A DNA stretch of 22,291 nucleotides. Origin: Planctomycetaceae bacterium. GTDB taxonomy: Bacteria; Planctomycetota; Planctomycetia; Pirellulales; Thermoguttaceae. The stretch covers positions 1 to 22,291 of the forward strand of contig JAITDV010000441.1 of assembly GCA_031282385.1 (NCBI GenBank), in the 5' to 3' direction. A program made the translations under genes and the position numbers. Shown in pieces: positions 14,534-22,291 of the stretch. The number at the start of each line of letters is the position of its first letter. The stretch's first letter is position 1. Under the pieces are notes generated by a model that was not told where the DNA came from, did no database searches, and saw nothing but the letters and a program-made list of their open reading frames with translations.

Positions 14534-17500
14534 ATGAAAATTTTTCATTGGTCTTTGGTTTTAGTTCTTGTAATCTTGTTTCAAGGTTCAATGTTGTTGT
14601 TTGGAGAAACTGTAACAAATAAGACGACAAACCAGAAAAAAAATACGGTACAAAAAAAATCCGCTCAAATAAATACCGAACCAAACGATTCAACCAAAAC
14701 AAATAACAATTCTTCAAGTCAGAATGTATGTGTTGAGTTTGATGGTTATTTGGATCAGAATTTCATTGATGTTCCATTACTTGCGCCGCCGGTTGACAAC
14801 GCCGCCCAAACCGCAGATTTGCCCGCGCAACCTTCCGCCGCCCAACGCAATACATCTAACAAAAACAACATCAACTCCACAACTCGTAATACATTTGAAC
14901 GCCTCAAAACGCCCATATTACGAAATCCGCTATTGCGAAAAACTGATACTGTTGATCTCAATGACGAATACGATGGACAATACTATAGACCAATTGAAGT
15001 AACTCCAGAATTTCGCGACTATAATTATCCTTATTCACCGCGTCCGAAACGGAGTTTTAGTGGATTGTTTGATCCGATTTGTGAAGTGATTTCAAGTATA
15101 ACAGAACTTGGAGTAGCTAATTATCCTTATACTCAAGATTATTGGGATTATCCCAAAGGTTTACATTATCCTGTTACAGCAGATCCGCCAGCTTATTATT
15201 CTTACAAAAACAGAATTCATCCGCATATTCATCCGTTGACGCCGGCGGATAAATTTTATGAAGAGCAGGAAAGTTTTTTACTTGGCGTCAATGGTACTTT
15301 TGTTGGCAAGAATGGTGTTTTGATTGATAGTGAAGGTGCTCCGATTGGCACGCGATTGAGTTTTGAAGGCGTTTTGTTGGCTTCGGATGGTTCGCAACTT
15401 GGTATTCGTTTGGGAACGCGATGCCGTCTTTTCCGTATGGACAACGGATCACAAATTAACAATATTGGTTTTCGTTTGAGTAAGGAAGGTATATTGTTGA
15501 CGCGTGAAGGTTCGCCGCTTGGGGCAACTGGATTCAAGTTGGGGCGTCGCGGAATGTTAATTGCGCCGAACGGTATGCCAATGGGAATTTCACTTAACAA
15601 TTACGGCGTACTTTTAGGATATGACGGCGAACCGATTGGTACAAATAGTTATCAAGCGATTGCCGGTGGTGTTTTACTTGGGACGGATGGAATACCGATT
15701 GGTTACAGATTGATGCCGGATGGCTCTGTGGTTCGTTTTGATGGAGTTTCGATTTTGTCAAACAGTTTTCGCCGCGGCAGAAACGGAATTATTCTTACGC
15801 CGGATGGTACGCCGATAGGTCCTGTTGGAATTCGACTCAATCAAAATGGTACGTTGATTAATCCTGATGGTCTTCCAGTTGGGGCAAACGTAGTTAGCCT
15901 TTCAAGTAATTCTCAATTAAAAGGAACTAATTCTTCTACAGCTTCAAGACAAGGTCGTAATATTCGCGGTTTTTTCCGGCTTGGCGAAAGAGATGAGATT
16001 TTGAGTCCAGACGGCAAACATACCGGATTGATTTTAAGTAAAGACGGGTCGCTTTTGAGTTTATCGGGACGGTCGCTTGGTTTACGAATTTCGGAAGACG
16101 GTGTTTTGCAAGGAACAGACGGGCAAACAACACGGTCAAGTAATATTCCTGGAGGAATATTACTTGGGACAAATGGAGCTCCTACAGGTTTACGGCTTGC
16201 TGAAGACGGTTCAACTATTATTGGTCCGACTGGCAGCCGGTTGGGGTTACGGCTTGGCAGCGATGGTAAGTTGCTTGGAATGAACAATAGACCGATTAGT
16301 GGAACGGCTTTGAATTTCAGAGCTGGAACCAATAATCCGCTTCGGATTAGCCGCAATAATATAATTTTGGATTCAACAGGACGTAGTACTGGTTTACGGA
16401 TTAGCCGTGATGGTACTCTTTCGGATATGTCTGGTCGAAGTATTGGGTTGAAGATTTCAAATGAGGGCGTATTGCAAGGAATTGATGGTCAACCGACGCG
16501 AGTGAAAAATGTTGCCGATGGTATTTTACTTGGAACAAATCGTACTCCGACAGGTTTACGTCTTGGTTCCGACGGTACAACTCTTATTAGTCCCAATGGT
16601 ATTCCGCTTGGGATAAAGTTAGGGCAAGATGGTTCTTTGATTGGCAGTGACAATTTACCGCTTGGGGCGGGTGCATTAAGTTTTGTGCCGGGTTCAAATA
16701 TTCCGCTTCGGATTGGCAGAAATAATTCTATACTTGATTCAGAAGGTCGTGAAACCGGATTACGAATCGATCCTGACGGAACATTGATTTCAACCGCAAC
16801 CAATCGTCCAATCGGTTCAAGAATTTCTTCTACCGGAATTTTATTAGGTTCAGACGGCAGACCGATTGCAAGTTCAAATTCGGGAGAAGTTGCTGCTGGT
16901 TATCGTCAAAATTCAAATGGTGAATTAATTGGATCAAATGGTAATTTAACGGGTTTGAGATTGGGTACGGATGGGAGAACGCTTGTTGCGCCAAATGGTA
17001 GATCGCTTGGATTAAGGTTGGGGCAAAATGGTACTTTGCTTGGTGCGAATAATTTACCGATTGGTAATGATGCGTTGAGTTTTTCTCCTTCGCCCGATAA
17101 TCCGCTTCGGATTGGCAGAAATAATTCTATACTTGATTCAGACGGACAAGAAAGCGGATTACGAATTAATCCTGACGGAACATTGGTTTCAACCGCAACC
17201 AATCGTCCAATCGGTTCAAGAATTTCTTCTACCGGAATTTTATTAGATTCAGACGGCAGACCGATTGCAAGTTCAAGTTCGGGAGAAGTTGCTGCTGGTT
17301 ATCGTCAAAATTCAAATGGTGAATTAATTGGATCAAATGGTAATTTAACGGGTTTGAGATTGGGTACGGATGGGAGAACGCTTATTTCGCCCAATGGTAG
17401 ATCGCTTGGATTAAGGCTGGGGCAAAATGGTACTTTACTTGGTACGGACAATTTACCGATTGGAAGTGATGCGTTGAGTTTTTTGCCTTCGTCTAATAAT

Positions 17501-18694
17501 CCGCTTCGGATTGGCAGGAATAATTCTGTTCTTGATTCGGAGGGTCGTGATACCGGATTGAGAATTGGTCGCAATGGATTATTTTTTGATTCGAGTGGAC
17601 GTCCGCTTGGGGTTGGAATTTCGCGGGGCGGTTTTTTGCAAGGACAAGACGGCAATCGTTTATCGATGGATAACGTCGTTGAAATGGAGATTATGGGCAA
17701 CACGGGTATGGGTAATGGTTTTCGTATTGGTAATGATGGATCGGTATTGCGGGCGGATGGCAGACCGACGGGAGTTCGTTTGGGCAATGACAGTTCGGTA
17801 TTGAGTCCGAATGGTTTACCGCTTGGGTTATTTCTTGATCGCAACGGTGTATTATTTTCACCGGATGGTTTTCCGATTAGTTCGATTGCGGGAATGAACG
17901 CGGGAATGAATGCAGGAATGAATGCGGGAATGAATGCGGGAATGAACGCGGGTTCGCCGTATCCTCCTCCGGTTGCAGCAGTCAATAATATTCGCCGTGA
18001 TCAAAACAACAGAATACTTGGAGCAAATGGAACGCAGACCAGAGTTCAACTTGGCAATAATAATAGTTTACTTGGTGTCAATGGCGAATCTTTAGGATTT
18101 TTTGTCGGATCTAATGGAGAATTACTTGATCAAAATGGAGTTCCGATGTTGGCGAATGGATTTCAGACCAATGGCAATAATGTTTTGCTTGGAACTGGCG
18201 GTTATCCTCTTGGGATGCGATTGGGGGACAATGGAACGTTGCTTGGATTAGATGGAGTGCCGCTTGGAATTCAATTGGGACCGAATGGAACGTTGACTAC
18301 GTCTGATGGTTATCCGATTGCCGAGCCGGTTTTGCCTTATCCTCCTTATCCTCCTTATCCGCAGTCTCCTTATCCGCAATCCCCGTATTCTCCGTCGCCT
18401 TATTCGTCATCTCCTTATCAAGTGTATTCGCCGTATCCGTCACCTTATCAACAATTTCCTCCTGAAATGTCAGACCCGAATTTGAATTATCAGCAGATGG
18501 CAAATATCGGCAACAATGTAGGTGCAGGTACGGGTCGGGTATTGAGTTCTTTGCGAAATGTACGAAATGGAATTCGCACATTGCTTGCGGGTCCCGACTA
18601 TATGACCGGCGAACCTGCACCAATTCCTGCAACTTATACTACAAGAGGACCAGTTGATTTTTTCAACCCTAATCCGCCAAGAAACGGATATTGA
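14534..18694 (+). CDS. Very large secreted protein built of ~20-residue Gly/Asp repeats
   Basis: I do not recognise a family. The frame opens at 14483, but the ATG at 14534 has GGAGGGAG 9 bases upstream and starts a signal peptide (MKIFHWSLVLVLVILFQG...LFG), giving 1386 residues. An Asn/Thr/Lys/Gln-rich linker and a Tyr/Pro-rich segment lead to about 1000 residues (nucleotides ~15270-18330) of units near 20 residues with the pattern RLG-x-DG-x-LLG-x-DG-x-PIG. From ~15960 these group into five superrepeats of about 122-133 residues, each starting near LRIGRNNSILDS; two are nearly identical in DNA. Regular Gly-Asp/Asn turns suggest a beta-solenoid or beta-roll. A five-fold GMNA tract (17891-17950) and a Pro/Tyr-rich segment (PYPPYPPYPQSPYPQS, ~18335-18465) follow. 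No cysteine-rich or anchoring motif is clear. A surface or matrix structural role is inference. Confidence 0.85.
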   Translation: MKIFHWSLVLVLVILFQGSMLLFGETVTNKTTNQKKNTVQKKSAQINTEPNDSTKTNNNSSSQNVCVEFDGYLDQNFIDVPLLAPPVDNAAQTADLPAQPSAAQRNTSNKNNINSTTRNTFERLKTPILRNPLLRKTDTVDLNDEYDGQYYRPIEVTPEFRDYNYPYSPRPKRSFSGLFDPICEVISSITELGVANYPYTQDYWDYPKGLHYPVTADPPAYYSYKNRIHPHIHPLTPADKFYEEQESFLLGVNGTFVGKNGVLIDSEGAPIGTRLSFEGVLLASDGSQLGIRLGTRCRLFRMDNGSQINNIGFRLSKEGILLTREGSPLGATGFKLGRRGMLIAPNGMPMGISLNNYGVLLGYDGEPIGTNSYQAIAGGVLLGTDGIPIGYRLMPDGSVVRFDGVSILSNSFRRGRNGIILTPDGTPIGPVGIRLNQNGTLINPDGLPVGANVVSLSSNSQLKGTNSSTASRQGRNIRGFFRLGERDEILSPDGKHTGLILSKDGSLLSLSGRSLGLRISEDGVLQGTDGQTTRSSNIPGGILLGTNGAPTGLRLAEDGSTIIGPTGSRLGLRLGSDGKLLGMNNRPISGTALNFRAGTNNPLRISRNNIILDSTGRSTGLRISRDGTLSDMSGRSIGLKISNEGVLQGIDGQPTRVKNVADGILLGTNRTPTGLRLGSDGTTLISPNGIPLGIKLGQDGSLIGSDNLPLGAGALSFVPGSNIPLRIGRNNSILDSEGRETGLRIDPDGTLISTATNRPIGSRISSTGILLGSDGRPIASSNSGEVAAGYRQNSNGELIGSNGNLTGLRLGTDGRTLVAPNGRSLGLRLGQNGTLLGANNLPIGNDALSFSPSPDNPLRIGRNNSILDSDGQESGLRINPDGTLVSTATNRPIGSRISSTGILLDSDGRPIASSSSGEVAAGYRQNSNGELIGSNGNLTGLRLGTDGRTLISPNGRSLGLRLGQNGTLLGTDNLPIGSDALSFLPSSNNPLRIGRNNSVLDSEGRDTGLRIGRNGLFFDSSGRPLGVGISRGGFLQGQDGNRLSMDNVVEMEIMGNTGMGNGFRIGNDGSVLRADGRPTGVRLGNDSSVLSPNGLPLGLFLDRNGVLFSPDGFPISSIAGMNAGMNAGMNAGMNAGMNAGSPYPPPVAAVNNIRRDQNNRILGANGTQTRVQLGNNNSLLGVNGESLGFFVGSNGELLDQNGVPMLANGFQTNGNNVLLGTGGYPLGMRLGDNGTLLGLDGVPLGIQLGPNGTLTTSDGYPIAEPVLPYPPYPPYPQSPYPQSPYSPSPYSSSPYQVYSPYPSPYQQFPPEMSDPNLNYQQMANIGNNVGAGTGRVLSSLRNVRNGIRTLLAGPDYMTGEPAPIPATYTTRGPVDFFNPNPPRNGY
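16703..17500 (+). repeat. Tandem 399-bp direct repeat inside the large repeat-protein gene
   Basis: Units 16703-17101 and 17102-17500 are each exactly 399 bases (133 codons) and differ at about 25 positions by eye, with a long almost unchanged core around the GEVAAGYRQNSNGELIGS codons. The first ~60 bases of a third unit follow from 17501 before it diverges. The flanking superrepeats are clearly more different, so this is a recent duplication or conversion. Confidence 0.85.
17891..17950 (+). repeat. Five 12-bp units encoding GMNA
   Basis: GGAATGAAYGCR occurs five times in a row and in frame, adding four residues per unit. It lies between the Gly/Asp repeat region and the following repeats. 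It is a candidate site for in-frame length variation by slippage. Confidence 0.9.
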
Positions 18695-18739
18695 GTAACT
18701 GCCTTTTAACTGGGCGCACTTTAAAGTCAATAAATATAT

Positions 18740-18765
18740 GCAGGCTGACCTATTGGAAAGCCTGC
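18740..18765 (-). repeat. Hairpin repeat core with swapped stem, copy J
   Basis: On the minus strand it reads GCAGGCT, loop TTCCAATAGGTC, AGCCTGC: a perfect 7-bp stem around the conserved loop, but with a stem sequence different from copies C and G. It lies 46 bases after the stop codon of the large repeat protein and could also end its transcript, though no long T-run follows. The family's outer ends are not visible here. Confidence 0.6.
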
Positions 18766-18821
18766 TTTCATGTTTTAATGTCAACAATTTCTAATGTGTG
18801 TCCGGTATAAATTTCCTTGCT

Positions 18822-19865
18822 ATGAAAAATCAGACTGATATTCAACCTGTTCAAAAAAATTTTGCCGATATTAGTCCTTTGCGGCTTGGTTCGCTTGAAA
18901 TAAAATTTCCTGTTATTCAAGCGGCGTTGAGTGGTTATTCTGATTTGCCGATGCGTATAATTGCCCGCCGGTTTGGGGCGGAGTTTACGATAAGTGAGGT
19001 TTTACTTGACCAATTTGTGGTTGAGATTTCGCGCCGCAAGTCGCGTCTTTATTTTGCGGGCAAAGAAGAACATCCTTGCGGTGCGCAAATTATGGGCAAC
19101 GATCCGGAATTAATGTGTCGTGCGGTTGAGCGGTTGATTGCGGTTGATTTTAATTTGATTGATCTTAATTTTGCTTGTCCGGTTAAGAAGGTATTGAGTC
19201 GTGGTCGCGGCGGATGGCTTTTGAAAGAGCCGGAAGTTGCTGTCGGGCTAATTAGGCAAATCAGCCGTGTGATAAACGGCACGGTGCCATTAACAATAAA
19301 ACTCCGAAAAGGATTTGACGAATCGCCGCAGAGCCGAGATTATTTCTATGAGATACTTGACAACGCGGTTAATTTCGGGGTTTGCGGATTTACTGTTCAC
19401 GGCAGAACGGTAAAACAACGTTATGAGGGACAATGTGATTGGGATTTTATTCGTGAAGTTAAAGAGCATCTTGTCAAGAGCGGTAATTCAAAAGTTGCGG
19501 TTATTGGCAGTGGTGATCTTTTTGATGCGGGGACTGCGTTGGGGCGTTTAATTGAATCTGGGGTTGACGGTCTGGCGTTGGCTCGTGGTGCAATTGGTAA
19601 TCCTTGGTTATTTCGTAACATTAAATCATTGATGTCGGGCAATACTTTACCGGTGCCGCCTGATCTTGCCGAACAAAAAGCGGTTTTACGGGATCATTTT
19701 GATCTGGCGGTCAACTTATACGGCGAATTTCGCGCGCCGACAACAATGCGTGCTTTTGCCGTTTATTACAGCAAGTTACATCCCAACATGCCTGCTGTTC
19801 GTGCTGATTTTGTGCGTGTTAAAACTGTAAAAGACTGGTATTGTGTTTTAGAAAAATGGTATTGA
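18822..19865 (+). CDS. tRNA-dihydrouridine synthase (Dus, DusB-like)
   Basis: Dus enzymes use FMN and NADPH to reduce uridines in the tRNA D-loop and neighbouring positions. I start at the ATG at 18822 (347 residues); a GTG at 18798 would add eight residues of no family character. Visible motifs are QAALSGYSDLPMR (the flavin-binding TIM-barrel start), the catalytic Cys119 in LNFACPVKKVLSRGRGG, the barrel strand LTIKLRKGFD, HGRTVKQRYEGQCDW with the FMN-contacting residues, IGSGDLFDA and LARGAIGNPWLF (phosphate binding). Ala replaces the common Gly before the catalytic Cys (usually GCP). The length suits a DusB-type enzyme but the subtype is not certain. No nearby gene is clearly linked, and no ribosome-binding site is evident. 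Confidence 0.92.
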   Translation: MKNQTDIQPVQKNFADISPLRLGSLEIKFPVIQAALSGYSDLPMRIIARRFGAEFTISEVLLDQFVVEISRRKSRLYFAGKEEHPCGAQIMGNDPELMCRAVERLIAVDFNLIDLNFACPVKKVLSRGRGGWLLKEPEVAVGLIRQISRVINGTVPLTIKLRKGFDESPQSRDYFYEILDNAVNFGVCGFTVHGRTVKQRYEGQCDWDFIREVKEHLVKSGNSKVAVIGSGDLFDAGTALGRLIESGVDGLALARGAIGNPWLFRNIKSLMSGNTLPVPPDLAEQKAVLRDHFDLAVNLYGEFRAPTTMRAFAVYYSKLHPNMPAVRADFVRVKTVKDWYCVLEKWY

Positions 19866-19928
19866 TTAGAAAAATGGTATTGTTTTATTCGATTGCAATA
19901 TTTGCGTGAATGATACCTGATATTTCAA

Positions 19929-20122
19929 TAGACCTTTTCGCTAACCTGTAGGAGACCACCCCTGACCCCTCCGAAGGAGGGGAATAATTCGCCTCTCTCG
20001 GAGGCGTCTTCTTATTCCCCTCCTTCGGAGAGGTTAGGGGTGGTCTCGGAGGAGTTAAAGGCGGTTTTTTGTTGTAGTTTTTTTGTTGCGTTGATGTATT
20101 TTTAGGTTAGAGAAAAGGTCTA
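19929..20122 (+). mobile_element. TA-flanked MITE, copy 3 (194 bp)
   Basis: It has the same ends as copies 1 and 2, with TA on both sides. The GC-rich hairpin is well kept: GAGACCACCCCTGACCCC pairs with a matching arm ending GGGGTGGTCTC at 20047. A smaller hairpin (GCCTCTCTCGGAGGC) lies at its tip. It is closest in structure to copy 1. Confidence 0.88.
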
Positions 20123-20247
20123 ATATTTATTCAGTTATTCAATCGCAGGTTGCCTTCAATTCAAATTTGAGGTTAGGGGAAATGTTAATGAAGTTATTAT
20201 TTTGTATCATTTCATTCAATTGCGTTTTTCATATTTCAGAAAATACC

Positions 20248-20275
20248 GTAGAGACGCAATGAATTGTATCTCTAC
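20248..20275. repeat. 28-bp palindrome, GTAGAGACGCAAT type
   Basis: GTAGAGACGCAAT is followed by the near-complement ATTGTATCTCTAC (two mismatches). Similar palindromes are, as I recall, dispersed in several other bacterial genomes. Only one copy is seen here. Apart from this and MITE copy 3, the 19866-20426 gap holds no gene that I can support. Confidence 0.5.
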
Positions 20276-20426
20276 TAATATTCCACTAACACACGCAACT
20301 GGATAGTTATTACCAATTTTTTAGAAAACCTCTAAAATTTGAAAATTTTATCCTTTCACACGAATCTTGCGTTCAAGTGAATTGATATGAACAAAATACA
20401 ACTGGAAATTTAAATCCAAATTTACA

Positions 20427-21755
20427 ATGAATACTGAAATTATTGCTGATAATGGAGTGGTGGGTGCTGGCGGTGCGGGATTTCCGACGCATGTTAAGTT
20501 GTCGGGGAGTGGTGATGTTGTGGTGATCAATGCAGCTGAGTGTGAACCGTTATTGCATAAGGACAAAGAATTGATTCGGTCGTATGCGGACAGATTAGTT
20601 TGTGGTCTTGCGGCGTCGATGCAACTTATCGGAGCCAAACGTGGTATTGTCGGCGTTAAACGGAAATATGCGGATGTTATTGACAAGTTACGTTTAGAGT
20701 TGGCGTCTGGGATGGAGGTTGTGACGCTTGATGATACGTATCCTGCGGGTGATGAGTTGGTTTTGATTTATGAAACGCTTGGTCGGGTTGTTCCACCGGG
20801 CGGTTTACCGATTTCGGTTGGGGCGGTGGTGTTGAATGTTGAGACGGTTTTTAATATTTCAGCTGCAATTGAAGGCAAGCCGGTCACTGAAAAATATATT
20901 TCCATTTCTGGTTCGGTTAATTATCCGTGTACGGTTTGTGTTCCAGTTGGTTCAAGTTATGCTGATGTTATTGCGGCAGCCGGTGGAGTTACAGTGAGTG
21001 ATCCGGCTTTTGTTGTTGGCGGTGCGATGATGGGTTACGTTGAGCATGACTTGTCAAAACCGATAACAAAAACGACAGGCGGAATTATTGTTTTGCCTCA
21101 AAATCATTTTGTTGTCCAACGTAAATTATGGAATTGGACGAAGGTTGTCAGGGTTGGTCGTTCGGCGTGTGATCAATGTAGTTTTTGTACGGAATTGTGT
21201 CCGCGAAATTTGTTAGGGCATCCGATTGAGCCGCATAGGGCAATGCGTAGTTTGGGTTTTAGTGAGAGCGCAAAATCGGATGTTCAAGGAACGCAATTTT
21301 GCAGCGAGTGTAATTTGTGTTCATATTGTTCTTGTCCGGAAGGGCTTGACCCGCGTAATGTGTGTGCAGAAAACAAGCGTAGAATTTTGGCTGAATTGCG
21401 TGAAGGCGCGCCGCGTTGGGCAAATCCTCCTTTCAGAAAAGAAAGAAGTTCACAACATTTCAAAAACCGCCGAATGCCAACAGAAAGACTAATTAAAAAA
21501 ATCGGATTGGCAAATTACATAAATAAAGCACCGCTAAAAGAAGGCATATTAAATATCAACCGAGTCGTAATTCCATTGAAACAACACATCGGCGCACCAG
21601 CGACTCCAATTGTCAAACAAGGCAGCAAAATCACAAAAGGCGATTTAATCGCTACAAAAAAAGAATCCGTACTCGGCGCAAATATACACGCTTCAATTTC
21701 CGGTAAAATAACAAATATTGCAAACGACACAATCACAATCGAAAAGGAATCCTAA
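20427..21755 (+). CDS. PduS/RnfC-like iron-sulfur flavoprotein (SLBB, two 4Fe-4S clusters)
   Basis: The 442 residues follow the PduS order rather than that of RnfC: an N-terminal nucleotide/FMN-binding domain (GVVGAGGAGFPTHVKL 10-25, NAAECEPLL 35-43, YPAGDE 105-110, GRVVPPGGLP 119-128), an SLBB domain (~156-205), two ferredoxin-type clusters (Cys248/251/254/258 and Cys292/295/298/303, with an extra Cys301), and a C-terminal sandwich-hybrid domain (~365-442, IPLKQHIGAP...GANIHASISGKI). PduS reduces cobalamin in propanediol-utilising microcompartments; relatives pass electrons in other redox systems. No shell protein, diol dehydratase or Rnf subunit is in the window, so the partner is unknown. 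It is probably cytoplasmic, with no signal peptide. Codon choice switches to A/C-rich in the last third. Confidence 0.85.
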   Translation: MNTEIIADNGVVGAGGAGFPTHVKLSGSGDVVVINAAECEPLLHKDKELIRSYADRLVCGLAASMQLIGAKRGIVGVKRKYADVIDKLRLELASGMEVVTLDDTYPAGDELVLIYETLGRVVPPGGLPISVGAVVLNVETVFNISAAIEGKPVTEKYISISGSVNYPCTVCVPVGSSYADVIAAAGGVTVSDPAFVVGGAMMGYVEHDLSKPITKTTGGIIVLPQNHFVVQRKLWNWTKVVRVGRSACDQCSFCTELCPRNLLGHPIEPHRAMRSLGFSESAKSDVQGTQFCSECNLCSYCSCPEGLDPRNVCAENKRRILAELREGAPRWANPPFRKERSSQHFKNRRMPTERLIKKIGLANYINKAPLKEGILNINRVVIPLKQHIGAPATPIVKQGSKITKGDLIATKKESVLGANIHASISGKITNIANDTITIEKES

Positions 21756-21936
21756 ATCAACAACCAGAATAATTTCTAAAAGATCATATTGACAAACTTA
21801 TACAAGTAATTTACTTTTGTTACTCTAAATTGCCTCGTAGCGAGTCTAATTTGTTGTGTCCGCCTACCTATAATTTTTTCCTTGTAAAGTGCAAGGCAAA
21901 ATTAAAATTTATCCATGAAACCACAGGAGGTTATGT

Positions 21937-22291
21937 ATGGCATTATCAATGTTTTCGGAGCTACCTGCAGATTTTGAAATCAAGCATCCGCATGATTTGC
22001 TTTCTCGCCGTATTCTTTTTGATGTGGAGTTGTTTGCAAGTTTATTGGAAAATTATGAATGCGGCGGAGACACCAGCATTATCAAGTTGCTTGATCTTAG
22101 TTCGCTTCAATGTGAATCGCCAGTAACGGTAGATAGTAAGTTGCGGGAAGTTCGCGGCGACTTGCGTTTTTCAACAAAATTCAAAGACGGCGGTTACTCC
22201 AATGTATTTTTATTTTTTGAACATCAATCAACTTGTATAAGATTGTTTAGTCTGTCTTCTTTGCGTAAAATACTTGAGTTTTACGAAGGTT
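21937..22291 (+). CDS. Rpn-family (PD-(D/E)XK) recombination-promoting nuclease / putative transposase, 3' partial
   Basis: AGGAGG lies 6 bases before the ATG at 21937, the strongest ribosome-binding site in the window; the frame is open to the right edge (118 codons). The start HPHDLLSRRILFDVELFASL, then LLDLSSLQC, KLREVRGDLRF and VFLFFEHQST match the N-terminal half of Rpn/YhgA-like nucleases. Asp in RGDLRF and Glu in FEHQS are the expected metal-binding positions. Rpn proteins are single-strand or double-strand nucleases that raise recombination, and are often annotated as transposases although transposition is not established. Nothing ties it to the nearby MITEs. Confidence 0.82.
   Translation, partial: MALSMFSELPADFEIKHPHDLLSRRILFDVELFASLLENYECGGDTSIIKLLDLSSLQCESPVTVDSKLREVRGDLRFSTKFKDGGYSNVFLFFEHQSTCIRLFSLSSLRKILEFYEG

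Noticed and set aside
15256..17985. Several long minus-strand open frames, up to 226 codons, inside the large repeat-protein gene
   Set aside because: They are antisense to a repeat region with biased codons, repeat with the same period as the sense repeats and are rich in Pro/Ser/Asn without family character. They follow from the sense-strand composition.
20248..20275. Intrinsic terminator
   Set aside because: The palindrome is not followed by a T-run and lies about 380 bases after the nearest stop codon, so it fits a dispersed repeat better.
21830..22126. A 98-codon plus-strand frame overlapping the Rpn start
   Set aside because: It overlaps the Rpn-like gene in another phase. Only the frame starting at 21937 has family motifs and a well-placed AGGAGG.

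Overview
The window is an AT-rich bacterial chromosome segment with widely spaced, mostly single genes separated by long intergenic stretches full of small repeats. The gene set suggests a Planctomycetota-like (PVC group) bacterium. It includes a membrane-anchored prenyltransferase/squalene-oxidase toroid protein, a secreted TlpA-type thioredoxin with a long N-terminal extension, a very large secreted repeat protein and a PduS/RnfC-like iron-sulfur protein. The taxonomic guess is inference; no rRNA or other marker is present.

Layout from left to right: the 3' part of a ROK-family sugar kinase whose frame continues into an Mth938/NDUFAF3-like domain (+); larC, nickel-pincer cofactor synthesis (+); a 441-bp insertion with 20-bp inverted ends that itself carries a TA-flanked MITE; an orphan dhaL (-); an NfeD-like membrane protein (+); a phosphoglucosamine/phosphohexose mutase (-) with a small two-helix membrane protein just upstream (-); a HIT nucleotide-binding protein (-); a secreted TlpA-like thioredoxin (+); a HhH-GPD DNA glycosylase fused to a DprA-type winged helix (+); a stretch with broken coding potential; the toroid protein (-); the 4.2-kb repeat-protein gene (+); a tRNA-dihydrouridine synthase (+); the PduS/RnfC-like protein (+); and the start of an Rpn/PD-(D/E)XK putative transposase (+), cut by the window end.

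The most unusual content lies between the genes. A family of about 100-bp elements, eight near-full copies plus diverged and partial ones, occupies almost every intergenic gap in the first 9.5 kb and recurs more weakly near 14.4 and 18.75 kb. Each has short inverted ends (ACTGTTC...GAACAGT) and a central hairpin whose loop (TTCCRATAGG) is conserved while its stem sequence varies but stays paired. Copies usually sit just upstream of a gene and point the same way as it. A second family, three copies of a 164-194-bp MITE flanked by TA, lies at 2513, 14171 and 19929. Neither family has a recognisable transposase in the window.

The genes do not form one obvious pathway. They mix cofactor and redox functions (larC, the PduS-like protein, TlpA), envelope functions (NfeD, GlmM, the toroid and repeat proteins) and nucleic-acid maintenance (HhH-GPD, Dus).
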